Source: Dactylorhiza incarnata
Taxonomy: Eukaryota; Streptophyta; Magnoliopsida; Asparagales; Orchidaceae
Direction of reading: 5' to 3'
Length of the DNA stretch: 64,000 nt
Assembly (NCBI GenBank): GCA_033032865.1
Contig: JAWHQI010000266.1
Location: 2,083,501-2,147,500 of the forward strand
The notes under the pieces are model-generated. The model had not been told where the DNA came from. It made no database searches and saw nothing but the letters and a program-made list of their open reading frames with translations. A program made the translations under genes and the position numbers. This document shows positions 1-11,187 of the stretch, piece by piece (the first letter of the stretch is position 1; every line of letters begins with the position of its first letter).

Positions 1-2
1 CG

Positions 3-2231
3 GCTGATGAGAACGAAGTGGTTAGGCCACGGCCTAGGACCATGAGGGATTACACCACTCCTAATGTGGGGAGTGTGTACCCCGGATTTGGCCCGGCTAT
101 TGCTAACAACAATTTTGAGATAAGGTCGGCCATTCTGAATATAATCCGCAATAATGCCCAATTCTCCGGGTTAACCAGTGAAGACCCCCATCTTCACCTA
201 GCTGAATTTGCGGAGATTTGCGGTACATTTCGGTACGCAGGAATTGCTGATGAGACGGTGAAACTTAGATTGTTTCCATTCTCCCTCCGCGACAAGGCGA
301 AGGCTTGGCTCCACACAATACCACCCGGCGCAGCTACCACCTGGGACGCTCTGCAGACGAAGTTTTTGGCAAAATTCCACCCGGTGGACAAGGTTGTAAA
401 CTTGCGGAGAGAAATCGCAACCTTCCGGCAGCACGATCAGGAGACCCTTGCGGAAGCATGGGATAGGTTCACAGACCTCCTCCGGAAGTTCCCCCAGCAT
501 GAGCTACAGCCTTGGAGCTTGGTGGAAAATTTCTACTTCGCAATTGAGCCCAATTATAGGGCCATGATTGATGCTGCTGCAGGCGGCACCCTGATGAACC
601 ATACACCCGAGGACGCACTGAGGATTCTCCAGGACACCGCCACTCATAGTTCGTTCTGGACTGCTGGGAGAAACGCCCCAAGGAATGCTCGTGGACTCTT
701 TGAGGTGAGCACATCGGGCGCATCTGCCGAGGTGGCATCGACACCTTATGACAATGTCATGCTACTTAAGAGGCATGCCCTCCCTCCTGCCCCAGTAATG
801 GCCATTTCGTGTCAAGGATGTGGAAACCTCGGGCATCACGCATATGAGTGCCCCTCAGGTGAGCAACCCGCTGAATTAACTTTTGATGAAAGTGTGAATT
901 ATTTGAATGATCAAAATTGGGGAGTACCATTTAACAACGCTTATAACCCGGCCGTGAGGAGTCACCCGAATTTCTCATGGAAACAAAACGTGCCTAATCA
1001 ACGATGGCAAGGAGGCTCGCATCAATTTGATGCGCAAGCCTCCGGTAGCCAACCGAGGCCACCACAACCGGGGTTTGCTCAAAATGCACCACCGCAGAGG
1101 AGGAGCGCATTGGAAGAAATGATGGAAAAATTTGTTGATCTGGCTCAAACAAATATGGCCAATCAAACTGCGTCAATGCGGAACTTGGAGACGCAGCTAG
1201 GCCAATTGGCCCAGGTACTCTCCGAGCGTACGCAAGGCGCTCTTCCAAGCAATACTGAAAAGAACCCGCGGGAGCAAGGCAAAAGCATTGCTGACGCGGA
1301 TGGTGGTCAAGTGAGCCCTTGCGTTGTTGCATGTACTATCAATAACATTGAGGTTGTCGCGCTTTGCGACTCTGGTGCATCTCGCAACATTCTTGCTCTG
1401 CAAGACGTTGAGAGGTTGCACCTAACAATGAACTCTGAGGACCGGAAGTCGCTGGTATTGGCTAATGGAGTGACTGTCGAAACTGAAGGTGAGATTCGTG
1501 AGGTTGTAGTAAATTTTAATGGAACGGCTGTGGTCACTGACTTTCAGATTCTCGGCCCCATGGAAAATGATTCCATGCCAATCTTGGGGGTTCCTTTTCT
1601 GAAGGAGAGCGGCGCAACCCTCCACATCGCCACGGGTTGTGTCACTCTACCTTCCATTGCAGCAAACCTTTCTGGATTATCTTATCTTCCGAACTTCCCT
1701 GTAAGTAAAAGTAAGTGCAGGTCTAATGAAGAGAAATCAGACTTTGACGTGAAGAATCCGAGAGAGGAGGAAAGTATCACTCTGATGGAAGAAGAAGCAA
1801 AGCGGCTCACAAATAATGAGTTGGAGATAGAAGGGAAAAGCAATGAGACCAAGGCGTTGGAAGTCATGGGAGAAGGCGGAGCGACGAGCCTTCCAAACAA
1901 TGTCTTTATTGAGAACAAGAAATGTAAACAATCTAAACAGGTTCATTGGGCTGATCTACCCCCTCTTGAGGGTGCAGAAATGAAGCCCCCGGCTGATCCC
2001 AATCCGACAAACACTATCACTCCTCCCGCACATGGTGCTCGGTGGCGCTCTCCTTCAGTGGAAAAGCTGAAGCGGGAAAGAATCCTGCATGCTGCGCGCT
2101 TTGCAGCCCTCCGGCGCGAGAAGGAGGAGGTTAGGGGCAAGGGAGAGACATCTTCCTTGGGCCCTAAAGCTTTCACCTCCTGCCCATCTCGCGTGACTGG
2201 GGAGAACCACCACAAATCAGCATATAGCTGA
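3..2231 (+). CDS. Gypsy gag-protease polyprotein, no polymerase (5' end outside window)
   Basis: This is a capsid-protease polyprotein of a Ty3/Gypsy element, open to the window edge; the first ATG or GTG inside the window is not necessarily the true start. From the GTG at 18, a retrotransposon gag domain spans roughly residues 45-215. A CCHC knuckle (CX2CX4HX4C) lies near residues 264-277. A retropepsin-like domain lies near 435-545 with the active-site motif LCDSGAS near 450 and the flap-side motif ILGVPFL near 520. The last 190 residues are charged and low in complexity. The frame is intact, but no reverse transcriptase, RNase H or integrase follows before the 3' LTR, so the element looks non-autonomous. 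The protease style and the downstream signals suggest the Athila/Tat (OTA) branch; that lineage call is inference. Confidence 0.85.
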   Translation, partial: ADENEVVRPRPRTMRDYTTPNVGSVYPGFGPAIANNNFEIRSAILNIIRNNAQFSGLTSEDPHLHLAEFAEICGTFRYAGIADETVKLRLFPFSLRDKAKAWLHTIPPGAATTWDALQTKFLAKFHPVDKVVNLRREIATFRQHDQETLAEAWDRFTDLLRKFPQHELQPWSLVENFYFAIEPNYRAMIDAAAGGTLMNHTPEDALRILQDTATHSSFWTAGRNAPRNARGLFEVSTSGASAEVASTPYDNVMLLKRHALPPAPVMAISCQGCGNLGHHAYECPSGEQPAELTFDESVNYLNDQNWGVPFNNAYNPAVRSHPNFSWKQNVPNQRWQGGSHQFDAQASGSQPRPPQPGFAQNAPPQRRSALEEMMEKFVDLAQTNMANQTASMRNLETQLGQLAQVLSERTQGALPSNTEKNPREQGKSIADADGGQVSPCVVACTINNIEVVALCDSGASRNILALQDVERLHLTMNSEDRKSLVLANGVTVETEGEIREVVVNFNGTAVVTDFQILGPMENDSMPILGVPFLKESGATLHIATGCVTLPSIAANLSGLSYLPNFPVSKSKCRSNEEKSDFDVKNPREEESITLMEEEAKRLTNNELEIEGKSNETKALEVMGEGGATSLPNNVFIENKKCKQSKQVHWADLPPLEGAEMKPPADPNPTNTITPPAHGARWRSPSVEKLKRERILHAARFAALRREKEEVRGKGETSSLGPKAFTSCPSRVTGENHHKSAYS

Positions 2232-4054
2232 GGCGTGCCGGGATCTCCGGGCTGTGCTGTGTGCCATCTGTGATGTTTTTTTTGTGCTTTGTGTTTCATG
2301 TTATTTGATGCGTAGTACTGTCTCTTTAGCTTTTTATTATAAGACTTTTGCTGTCAAACTATAATACAGGTATTTGGTCCACCTTCAAGGACATTAAACA
2401 AAAGGGCTCTTGGGAGACAACCCATTTGGGATCATTTGGTTCCATTCTTTTTTGTTATTTTCTTTGCTATATTTTTGTTGTGCTGGGATCCTTTTAATCG
2501 CAGGTCCGCATCTATTGGAGCACGGCGGGATCACCGCCTTCTGAACAAAACGCCATATCTTCTGGTATGCTCATTTCTGAGCATGGGGTAATCTCTCCTC
2601 CTAGCCTTCTTAAGCTTATGCCGCTATCGAACATGTTTTTTTTGCTTAGTATAAGTCTGGGGGAGTGAGAATTATCGTTACCTCGTGCACAAGCACAGTG
2701 CACAGCATACTAGGATTTACACTGTGTTATATTGTAGCATTGTTCATCTCATGGCACACCACGACACCCACGTGAGCGCACTTAACTGTAGGCGCGCGAC
2801 GAGTCTAACTAGTCTCGGTTGTGTGAATGGGAAATCACGGTGCTGGGTTAGGATTGCGAGACGAAGTACTTTGTTGACTCCTGTAGTGCTCCTAGTCGAG
2901 TGCTCATGTATCGTAGGAATTTGTGTAGATTCAATTTCTTTTTATGCTTTTAGTTTACATTTTTCTACTAGCGTAAATATTATTTACTTTACTCAATTTG
3001 GTGAATCCGGTGTGAATCAAACGGTGGCGTAGGAATGTGTGTAGACGTTCATTAGTCTCGTGTTGCCCGAGTCGGGAGGAAGGATTATCTTTCTCGGTGG
3101 CTAGAACTCGCCCCGAGCGATTCTTGAAACATGGGTATACGGTTGGTCAACTGCGTGAATGTGATATAGGCCATCATTTTGGCCTGGTTGAGCCTTTGCA
3201 CCCTTTCCTATCGATATATCCTCATTAGCCCAGTTGTGCCTACCCGTTCTTTGATTCAGCCCCACTTGTATCGCACCAAAGCCCAAAATCCAATCCTAGT
3301 CACACACCCAAATCTGAGCTTTAGCTGTTTATTATTTTTGTGGGTTGGGTTGTTGATGTGGTGACATGTTTGTGAAGTTGTGGATATGTTTTATTGTTTA
3401 TTCGCTGAAAATGATAAGAAAAGAAAAGAAAAAAAATGAAAAAGAGAAAAAGATATGAGTTTGAATGAAAAATTCATTTGTAGAAGTATAAGTTGGGAGT
3501 AGGCGGTGCACGCACCCATGTTGTTAATTCCAAGTCTAGGGGTGTAGTGTACCCGCATGTTTGTGTGGTGATGAGGATAGTTTTTGGTGCTAGCTCATTT
3601 GGGTTTAGTGTCTGAGCCGTCGCTTTTATCTTTGTTTACCTCACCTAAACCCAAGCCTCATCTCAAACCTAAAGTCCTATTGATTCACGCATTTGAGTCA
3701 TACCAGTGTCATGGAGAGAGTGCGAACGGGCAAGCCTATGGCCACCGACATTGATGGATTTCAATGGAGTTGTCCCGAGTCTCGATCTTTGGCAACGCTC
3801 GCCTCAGCGTTCAGTTTACTTTCTTCCTATGTACGACCTTATGATTCACCGTGATTCACTTGTTGAGTAAACGTAATATATAAATACGCTCTTAGAAAAT
3901 TATAAACTAATATGTATAATTAGAAATTTTGTCTACTAGATTTCTATGCACATACGTATGAGACTTCGCATATTACTCCGCCCTTGCAATTTCTAACTCA
4001 ACTATGTCTTTTCTCGCTCCGCCGGATTTGTTTGCTCGGGACGCGCAAACAGGT
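2232..4054 (+). other. Non-coding interior of the left-edge Gypsy element
   Basis: About 1.8 kb separates the gag-protease stop from the 3' polypurine tract. I see only short open frames with no recognisable domain. Athila-type elements often carry an env-like ORF here; none is visible. An A-rich purine stretch lies at about 3405-3455, and a second polypurine-like motif lies at 2653-2669 (separate entry). Confidence 0.6.
2653..2669 (+). promoter_or_regulatory. Internal polypurine-tract-like motif
   Basis: AAGTCTGGGGGAGTGAG closely matches the 3' polypurine tract at 4055-4067 (AAGTCTGGGGGTG). A second, internal tract of this kind could prime additional plus-strand DNA synthesis. The match is direct; the function is inference. 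Confidence 0.5.
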
Positions 4055-4067
4055 AAGTCTGGGGGTG
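4055..4067 (+). promoter_or_regulatory. 3' polypurine tract
   Basis: AAGTCTGGGGGTG lies immediately before TGATGAG, which begins the 3' LTR. Position and composition fit the plus-strand primer of a Gypsy element. Confidence 0.7.
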
Positions 4068-4385
4068 TGATGAGTCTGGTTTATACAGTGATTTCTGGCC
4101 TCATTTGGGTTTATTTTAGTGTCATTGCACTTCATTTGCTGTTCATATACGCTTATAGTGATAACATGGCATTTCTGCGCCTTTTGTGCAATCCTTTCCC
4201 CTTTGTGGCATATTTTTCCTATATATTACTGTATGCCTGTGTTATGGATCTGGTGATGTGCACGGATCGGGGTTATTTGTACTTTTCCTGCAGGTCCTGG
4301 GGTCGTGTGCACGTTCGGGATGGTGCAGGGTGATTTTTGGCCTAAAAAGCCTCTGATCGTGCGCATTTCTTTGCGCACAATCAGG

Positions 4386-4585
4386 CGCACGATCATTGAT
4401 CGTGCGTTAATTCCCAGACCAGATCGAGATCGGACCAAAGATATGCGCACGATCACAGGCCTTTCTTCGCGCACGACCACTGGTCGTGCGCCCCTGACCG
4501 TGCGATGTTTTCTATTTTTCCTTTGCTACAGGTTGACTGCGCACGATCACAGTCATTCCTTCGCGCACGACCATTGGTCGTGCGC
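4386..4585. repeat. Three perfect dyads in LTR U3
   Basis: Perfect inverted repeats with 1-nt loops occur at 4386-4406 (10-bp arms, CGCACGATCA), 4469-4491 and 4563-4585 (11-bp arms, GCGCACGACCA). Additional half-sites GCGCACGATCA occur at about 4445 and 4540. The whole cluster is 30-230 bp upstream of the TATA-like box at 4618. Confidence 0.85.
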
Positions 4586-4617
4586 CACTGACCGTGCGCA
4601 GTACTTATTCTGCTTCC

Positions 4618-4624
4618 TATTTAA
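4618..4624 (+). promoter_or_regulatory. Candidate LTR TATA box
   Basis: TATTTAA lies just downstream of the dyad cluster, at a position in the LTR suited to the U3 promoter. It is a sequence match only. Confidence 0.4.
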
Positions 4625-5524
4625 GGCACTGTTCCGCGATTTTAGGTATTCCAGCAGGTTTTTGGCGCGATTTCTGAGCGCGACTCCGTCGTTCCACCTC
4701 TCCAAGGTCCCTCCTTCCATTCCTCCCCTTGGGAAAGTTTCATCCATTGATCCTAAGGTCATTCTAGGGTTCCGGAAGCATTCTCCGCCATCTACGGCCA
4801 GCATTCCAAGAGGAAGACATTTCCATTGGGTGAAGGAGAAGTGAACCCAGCTCTGAGAAGAAGACGGGCAGCGGTTAGAGGTAGTGACAGCCTCTGCATC
4901 CCGGAAGCAACCAAGGACTGAGCTCGGAGGAGGTGTGACGACCCCCCATTCCGACCACGATCCGCGGCGAGGCTTCTCATCTCGTGGTTACTTCTACCCC
5001 TTCTCTTTTTGTGATTTGTACTCTTAATGGTTGTAATGAACTGAATGAACATCTATTTGTTTATGAATGGAAGTTTATTTATGAACTTGTCTTTATGTTA
5101 TGCTGTGTTGTGATGCGCTCCGCCCCCGCTCCACTTATACCCACACGTTCCAGCACCCGCTCTAGCAAAAGCTGGAAGCGATAGCGAAGAGGTGCCTTCG
5201 ACCCTCAACCCTCACATCTGCACTCACCTCATCCATATGCTCACCGGCCATCCGCTAAGCGAAGCACGGCATCGCGGCCTGCACTAAACCCATCCACCAA
5301 GCGACGTGGTGATTGCGACCCGCATAGTGTTTAGTTTTCTCATTTCCCGCTCTATAAAATCAACCAAACCCCCTTCTTGTTTTGTTAAACTTAGAACCCC
5401 CATAATTAGTTTCCTAACGAGCAAATCGTATTCCCTAACTTGCGGTCCTTTGAGAACGATATTCGGGGAGCTACTCCCTACTTTTATTACTTGACAACGA
5501 CCGGTGCACTGCCGTCGTACCGCA

Positions 5525-6290
5525 TTTCGTGCCCGCTAATTAGCGGTGTGGAAATAGCGTGTCAGCAGTCGATGAGGATGACTGCTTCTTGAGAACTTCT
5601 TCTTCTTCTCCGCAAGAATGTACTGTTCTATTGAACGGCCGGATACTTTTTGCTAGTTCTTTCTTGCACGCGAAGTCATCTTTTCTAGGGCAACCCTGTT
5701 GTCTTTTATAGAGAGGACAAGCCATATAACGGTCACATTAGCTTTCCTTTCCTGTCAGACGCCCAGCCATCACAGCAGGCCCCTGATTGGACAATCAGGC
5801 GGCGGCATTAATTTCTGACAGCACATCCGCGAGATTTGAATTTTTCTCGACGATATATTCCATTGTTACGACGACATGGAATGTATCTCGACGACATCCC
5901 TTTGTCGGCTCCTTGTGCTTTGGAACTTCTTATCAGGTCTCCTTGCTTCTCCTTCTGAAGCTTGTATTTCAACGATACGGGTCATGCTGGCGTTCCTGCA
6001 TATACGACGATATGCTTCCTTTGTCTGTGTCGTTGGAATCTTCTTTGTTCATTCTGTCGTTGTAATTGCAGTAATGTCTTGTCGACATGGCCGCTATTTT
6101 GATGTCGATGATACTCCATTCTTCTCGACGACATGTCTTTCTTTGACAGTTTCTCTGCGTCTGCTTTGCTTGTCATTACAGCGACAAGCATACTTTGATG
6201 ACGACATCACTTTAATTTCTCGATGAAATAGTACTTAGTAAAATAACTAGAGTACATGACATGTTGTCGATTCCTGTAAGCATGAACTAG
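5525..6290. other. Unclassified, possibly a minus-strand LTR fragment
   Basis: No coding signal is seen. On the minus strand TATAAAA (5704-5710) forms a good TATA box. Upstream of it, in minus-strand terms, lie at least seven copies of a TCGACGACAT-like word (near 5847, 5871, 5889, 6005, 6081, 6126 and 6198). This arrangement resembles an LTR U3, but no ends or target duplication were found. Confidence 0.3.
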
Positions 6291-7919
6291 ATGGAGTGTC
6301 AAATACAACTTGCATTTATCATTGAGCTGAGCACTTCTTCAAATCAGGAACATTGCAGGGCATTGTTCCCAACAGTTGACGACTTGGGGGACGACCAACA
6401 AACCCCCGAAGTGTCGGTCCATGCACTGACGGGACTTACGCAACTTCACACCATGCGGGTCACCACATCATTTCAAGGCCAACCTATAAATGCTTGATCA
6501 ATTTTGGGATCACACACAACTTCCTGGACGCAAGCACGGCGCAATGCCTCCAGTGTACCTTGGTTCGGATTCTGCCATTTACGGTGGCAGTGGAAAATGG
6601 GAAGAAAATCACGAGCGCGCACAAGGTGGCTGATTTCCATTGGCGGATGCAAGGTGTATTTTTTGCCTCCGATATGTTGATTTTGCCGTTGGGAGGTTGT
6701 GAAGTTGTCTTGGGCGTGCAATGGTTGGTTACCTTAGGGTTGGCGAAATGGGACTTCAATAATCTGCGCATGGAATTCAGCAGTTTTGGCAAAAGAATCT
6801 CGTTGTGGGGCTCTACACCAGCAAATAACCTGTGGGCAAAGGAGGAAAGAGTTCAAAAACTGATGGCCAAGGAAGGGCAGTTGAGTATGTTGGCTTTATG
6901 CCACATCCAGGAGGCACCGACGGAGCAGGAGGAGGAGACACCACCAACTTTTTGGTCCTGGCAGCTACAGGGGGACTGCTCCAATACCGAACAGCAGGGG
7001 CAATTGCAGGCCATTTTGGCTAACTTTAGCAACATCTTCACAGAACCACGCGGGCTGTCCCCACGACGGGAACAAGACCATTACATACCATTAATAGACA
7101 GCACGGTGGACATCAACCTCCGTCCCTACTGTTACCCGCCCCTCCAAAAAAATGTGATTGAAGGGTTGATCGATGAAATGTTAAGCACGGGCGTCATCCG
7201 GCATAGCAGCAGCTCGTTCGCTTCTCCAGTGGTTCTTATTAAGAATACAGATGGCTCGTGGAGGCTATGCGTAGATTATCGCCAGTTGAACCACCACACG
7301 GTAAAAGAGTAGTTCCCAATACCGTTGATTGAAGAGCTAATTGATGAGCTCCACGGCGCAACCTACTTCTCAAATTAGATTTACGCGCTGGGTATCACCA
7401 AGTGCACATGGACACCGAGGATATCCACAAGGCAGCGTTCCGCACGCATCAAGGGCATTATGAGTTCCTCGTTATGCCTTTTGGGCTAACGAATGCCCCG
7501 TCTACTTTCCAAAACCTTATGAATCGGCTATTCCAACCACAACTCCGCAATTTATCTTGGTCTTCTTCGACGACATTTTGGTTTTTAGCCCCACATGGAA
7601 GGGCCACTTGAGCCATCTCCCATTCACTCTCCACACTCTCTGGACCAATCAAGCCATCTTAAAAAGAAGCAAATCCAGTTTTGGACAACAACAAGTCCAG
7701 TATTTGGGCCAATTGATCTCAGGAGAAAGTGTTTAAACGAATTTGGCAAAGATCCAAGCAATGATAGCTTGGCCGACGCCGACGACACTAAAGAAGGTGC
7801 GAGGATTCTTGGGCTTGACGGGATACTACCGGTGATTCATACAGGGATACAGTCTCATGGAGCGGCCCCTCACCAACCTCTTGAAACAGCTTGCCTTTCG
7901 GTGGATGAAGGAGGCCAAG
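6291..7919 (+). pseudogene. Reina-like Gypsy pol, first half (protease-RT), decayed
   Basis: The segment encodes a retropepsin followed by a reverse transcriptase. The protease motif INFGITHNFLD is preceded by a frameshift at about 6490. RT motifs include SSFASPVVLI, WRLCVDYRQLN and [13 protein letters not shown], and the catalytic site reads FFDD near 7565. Breaks are a TAG at about 7310, frameshifts near 7372 and 7550, and stops near 7735 and 7830. The frame is then interrupted by a solo LTR at 7925 and resumes at 9270. Together with the chromodomain-like tail at 10.9-11.2 kb this is a chromovirus; the Reina assignment rests on the compact organisation and tail motif and is tentative. Confidence 0.85.
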
Positions 7920-7924
7920 CAGTC
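7920..7924. repeat. Left target-site duplication CAGTC
   Basis: CAGTC here equals 9265-9269. Removing 7925-9269 restores an uninterrupted pol reading frame across the junction, which confirms the insertion boundaries. Confidence 0.9.
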
Positions 7925-8007
7925 TGTTGGGGAAATGATTTATCTTAACCCCTAGAATTAAGAAGAATATAAATTCTAAGTATGAAAAATTAGGCTAAGT
8001 AAATATG

Positions 8008-8245
8008 CGTCGAATCGTATTCGACGCAACGTCGAAATACATTCGACGTCTCTCTCAGAATGAGTCGAAGTAACTCTTAGAAGAATTCAACGCATTCTAT
8101 GTCGACGTTACTCTGACTTCTAGTCGACGCATCTAGTGAAGTCGACGCACCTTAGTCGACGCTCCTTCCTTATTCTCCTCTCAACATTCAGTCAGGATGA
8201 ATTCGATGCTTACGTCGAATAGTAATCGACGCACGTCGATATCTA
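8008..8245. repeat. TCGACG-rich dyads in the solo LTR U3
   Basis: GCGTCGAA and TTCGACGC form 8-bp arms around a 5-nt loop at 8008-8028. At least eight further GTCGA/TCGAC words follow up to about 8245, upstream of the TATA box at 8517. Confidence 0.7.
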
Positions 8246-8516
8246 CAAGAAATTCAAAAACACGCCAGATCTCTTTCCTTCTTTCTGTAGATCTGATTTA
8301 TATGGAATGATATTATTCTTTTATAGCCGTTCTGAATCAGCCTTTCGATCTATTTGATTCTTGGCTAATTTGATTAAGATTGTTATGGATATTATTTGAA
8401 ATCAGAATGAATTCTTTTCCTTCTACAGAAATATTCATTATGGAAACTCTTATCTCTTCCTAATTTTCTGTCTGCTAATTAATTATTCCCCTTTAGCAAT
8501 ATCTTTTAAACAGAGC

Positions 8517-8524
8517 TATAAATA
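8517..8524 (+). promoter_or_regulatory. Solo LTR TATA box
   Basis: TATAAATA followed by AGGAGG lies in the middle of the solo LTR and is the best promoter candidate. Confidence 0.6.
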
Positions 8525-8890
8525 AGGAGGAGATCGGCAGAGAATGATAACAAGTGTACCACCACATTCATTTTGAAAAAGAGGAAGAGCTCCCAAGTAA
8601 AAAGAGAGACAATTGAGAAATAGTGTTGCAGCAAAGATCAAGCTTTCTTCTCCTCATTCTGAAGTCATACTGCTGCAAACTCTGATAGCTCTCACTAAAA
8701 GAGAGAAAAGGCTTACAATCTCCTTCTCACTATAGAAGAGAGATTTCATTCACTATTTCTTGTGCTTCTAATCTTCTTGCTAGGAAGAAGATTCTTTCTT
8801 GTTTCAAATACTTCTTCTTCTCTTTCTTATTTCACTTTCAAATATTGTAAAAGAGTTTTTAGAATCTCTCTTCAAAAAATTCAGTTGTAC

Positions 8891-8994
8891 TGGTTCTAAG
8901 AGTCTCCTTTTCAAAAGACTCAGGCTGGTTCTAAGAGTCTCCTTATCAAAAGACTCAGGCTGGTTCTAAGAGTCTCCTTATCAAAAGACTCAGT
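8891..8994 (+). repeat. 35-bp tandem repeat, three copies
   Basis: Units beginning TGGTTCTAAGAGTCTCCTT start at 8891, 8926 and 8961. They are almost identical and lie in the U5 part of the solo LTR. Confidence 0.9.
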
Positions 8995-9269
8995 GCAAGA
9001 TAGTGAATTCCTACCAAAGGGGGTAGAAGAGTGGACTACCCAAAGTTTGGGGAACCACTATATTTCCTTGTGTTGTGCTGTGATTTTCTACTTGTTATTT
9101 TTCTTCTTTACTTGCTTAATTCTTGTTGGTGTGTGGGAAGCTTAAATCTGTGATCATTACACATATATATATAATTATTAACTTTGCACAAAAATATTTT
9201 TTAAATCTCTATTCACCCCCCCCCCCCCCTAGAGAATTCTAGTAAGGTTAACTGTGCACATTCACAGTC

Positions 9270-11161
9270 CTTTCAGCAGCTGAAAACAATGGTCTCCAAA
9301 TCGCTGATATTACGCCTCCCAAACTTTAATAAACCCTTTGTGGTAGAGACGGACGCCGCAGACGTCGGGGTCGGGGCTATTTTGTTGCAAGAGGAGCAAC
9401 CAGTCGCATTCTTTAGTAAAGCTCTTGGGAAGAAGAATGTCAGCTTATCCACCTACGAGAAGGAGCTCTTGGCCATTGTCTTAGCGGTTCAACAATGGAG
9501 ACACTATCTTGTGGGCAGCTCATTCATCATTCGAACGGACCACCAAAGCCTCAAATTTCTATTGGAATAGAAATTGGCGACGCCGACGCAACAAAAACAT
9601 TTGTCCAAACTCATGGGCTATGACTTTGTGGTACAATACAAGCGGGGCCGAGATAATGTATGTGCGGATGCACTATCTAGGAGGCATGAAACACCAGAGG
9701 CCGAGCTGAACATGATTGTGAAGGTGCACTCCGAACTCCTATAATTCATCAAACATTCATGGCAAGAGGATAAAAGGCTTCAGGAATTAATCGTAGCAAA
9801 GACCGCGGATAACACCAAACACCCCAAGTATAAATGGGAGCACGACGTTCTTACGAGAAAAGGGAAGTTGGTGGTCGGAGATATACCCATAGTCAAAGAA
9901 CAATTGTTGCATGTGTACCATGCGGGCATATTGGGAGGTCATTCCGGCGTCACCACCACCTATCAAAGAATGAAACGGGTCTTATTTTGGAGGAGGATGA
10001 AACCGAACATCTATGACTATATCCAAAAGTGTGTCATATGTCAACAATGGAAGGCGGTCAACCAAAGACGCATGGGTTTGCTACAGCCCTTGCCTATTCC
10101 AGATCGCATGTGGCAAGGCATCTCGATGGACTTTGTAGAAGGGCTTCCGAAAATAAATGGCAAGTCTGCAATTCTAGTGGTCGTCAACCGACTGAGCAAG
10201 CAAACTCACTTTATCGCTCTCCACCACCCGTATACAACAGAACAGATTGCCCAAATCTTTCTAGATTCTATATTCCGACTGCATGGACTACCGACATCGA
10301 TCGTTAGTGACCACGATACAGTTTTCCTTAGTAGTTTTTGGCAGAAATTATTCAGAGTGCTACATGTACAACTGAATCTCTACATCATACCACCAGCAGT
10401 CCGATGGCCAAACGGAGGTTGTTAACCGCTGCATGGAGAGTTACCTCTGGTGCATGTGCTTCGACAGGCCGAGAAGCTGGGTGAACCGGTTGCCACTTGC
10501 CGAATGGTGGTACAACACTACGTACCAAAGTGTTATTTGGATGACACCGTATAAGGCGGTGTATGGACAGGAACCGACGGTGGTACCTCCGTATGTTGAG
10601 GGCTCGGCCACAGCAGAGGAGGTGGACCACACCTTACTCGCCAGAGATCGAGTTATGCAGCTGCTAAAATCCAACGTGGCTCAGGCATAGAATCAGATGA
10701 AGACATTAGCTGACAAGAAGCAAAGGGAGCGGGTGTTCGAGGTGGGGGCATGGGTGTATGTGTGGATTCAGCTCTACCGACAGGTCTGCCTTCGTTCCCA
10801 TCAAAGTCACAAACTATCACCCAAATTTTTTGGTCCATTTCAGGTATTGGAAAGGGTGGGGCCAGTGACCTACAAATTACGCTTACCGGCGGAGGCAAAA
10901 ATCCACCATACCTTCCATATCTCTCAATTGAAGGAGCACAGGGGTAAACCCCCCGATTACACGGTGCCACTCCCCTCGGCGGTGAACAAAGAAAGGAACC
11001 TCTTGGTGGAACCTATGACGATCTTGGATCGACGCATCACAAACAGGAACGGATGGGTGGTGACACAACTATTAGTGAAATGGTTGGATGGGTCACCGGA
11101 GGAGGCCACGTGGGAAGACTTGCGGTCGCTGCGGCATAAGTGGCCCCAGTTCTGTCCTTGA
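9270..11161 (+). pseudogene. Reina-like Gypsy pol, second half (RNase H-integrase-chromodomain), decayed
   Basis: This continues the pol at 6291-7919. RNase H motifs are VETDAADVGVGAIL near 9340, FSKALG near 9411 and RTDHQSLKF near 9535, followed by a TAG at 9568. The integrase zinc region has the H-H-C-C pattern near 9910-10050 (VYHAGILGGH, CVICQQ). The catalytic core retains SMDFVEGLP, and the second aspartate region reads VSDHDTVF instead of the usual SDRD form. A frameshift falls near 10390, before the catalytic glutamate motif. A stop lies near 10688. The C-terminal tail at 11010-11160 has a chromodomain-like pattern (LLVKWLDG, EATWEDL). Several stops and shifts make this copy inactive. 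Confidence 0.88.
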
Positions 11162-11176
11162 GGACAAGGACATTCT

Positions 11177-11187
11177 GAAGGGGGAGA
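11177..11187 (+). promoter_or_regulatory. Polypurine tract of the Reina-like element
   Basis: GAAGGGGGAGA lies 15 bp after the pol stop, where the 3' LTR is expected to begin. Confidence 0.65.

Larger units (their letters stand above)
4068..5524 (+). repeat. 3' LTR of the left-edge Gypsy element (right end approximate)
   Basis: The left boundary is supported by the adjacent polypurine tract and the TG start. The right end is placed at GTACCGCA because the preceding CGACCGGTGCACTGCC resembles the terminal segment of Athila/Tat LTRs. The 5' LTR lies outside the window, so neither the boundary nor the target duplication can be verified. Confidence 0.5.
7925..9264 (+). mobile_element. Solo LTR (1,340 bp) inserted in Gypsy pol
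   Basis: The segment begins TGTTGGGGAAAT and ends GCACATTCA (TG...CA) and is flanked by a CAGTC duplication. It contains TATAAATA at 8517-8524, a C-run near 9218-9230 followed by CTAGAGAATTC, and no coding region. These features define a solo LTR left after LTR-LTR recombination. The terminal C-run and TGTTGG start suggest a SIRE-type Copia family; that is inference. Confidence 0.9.

Noticed and set aside
2685..3032. 115-codon frame as a possible env-like gene of the left Gypsy
   Set aside because: Too short, with no signal peptide or membrane pattern expected of env-like proteins and no conserved motif.
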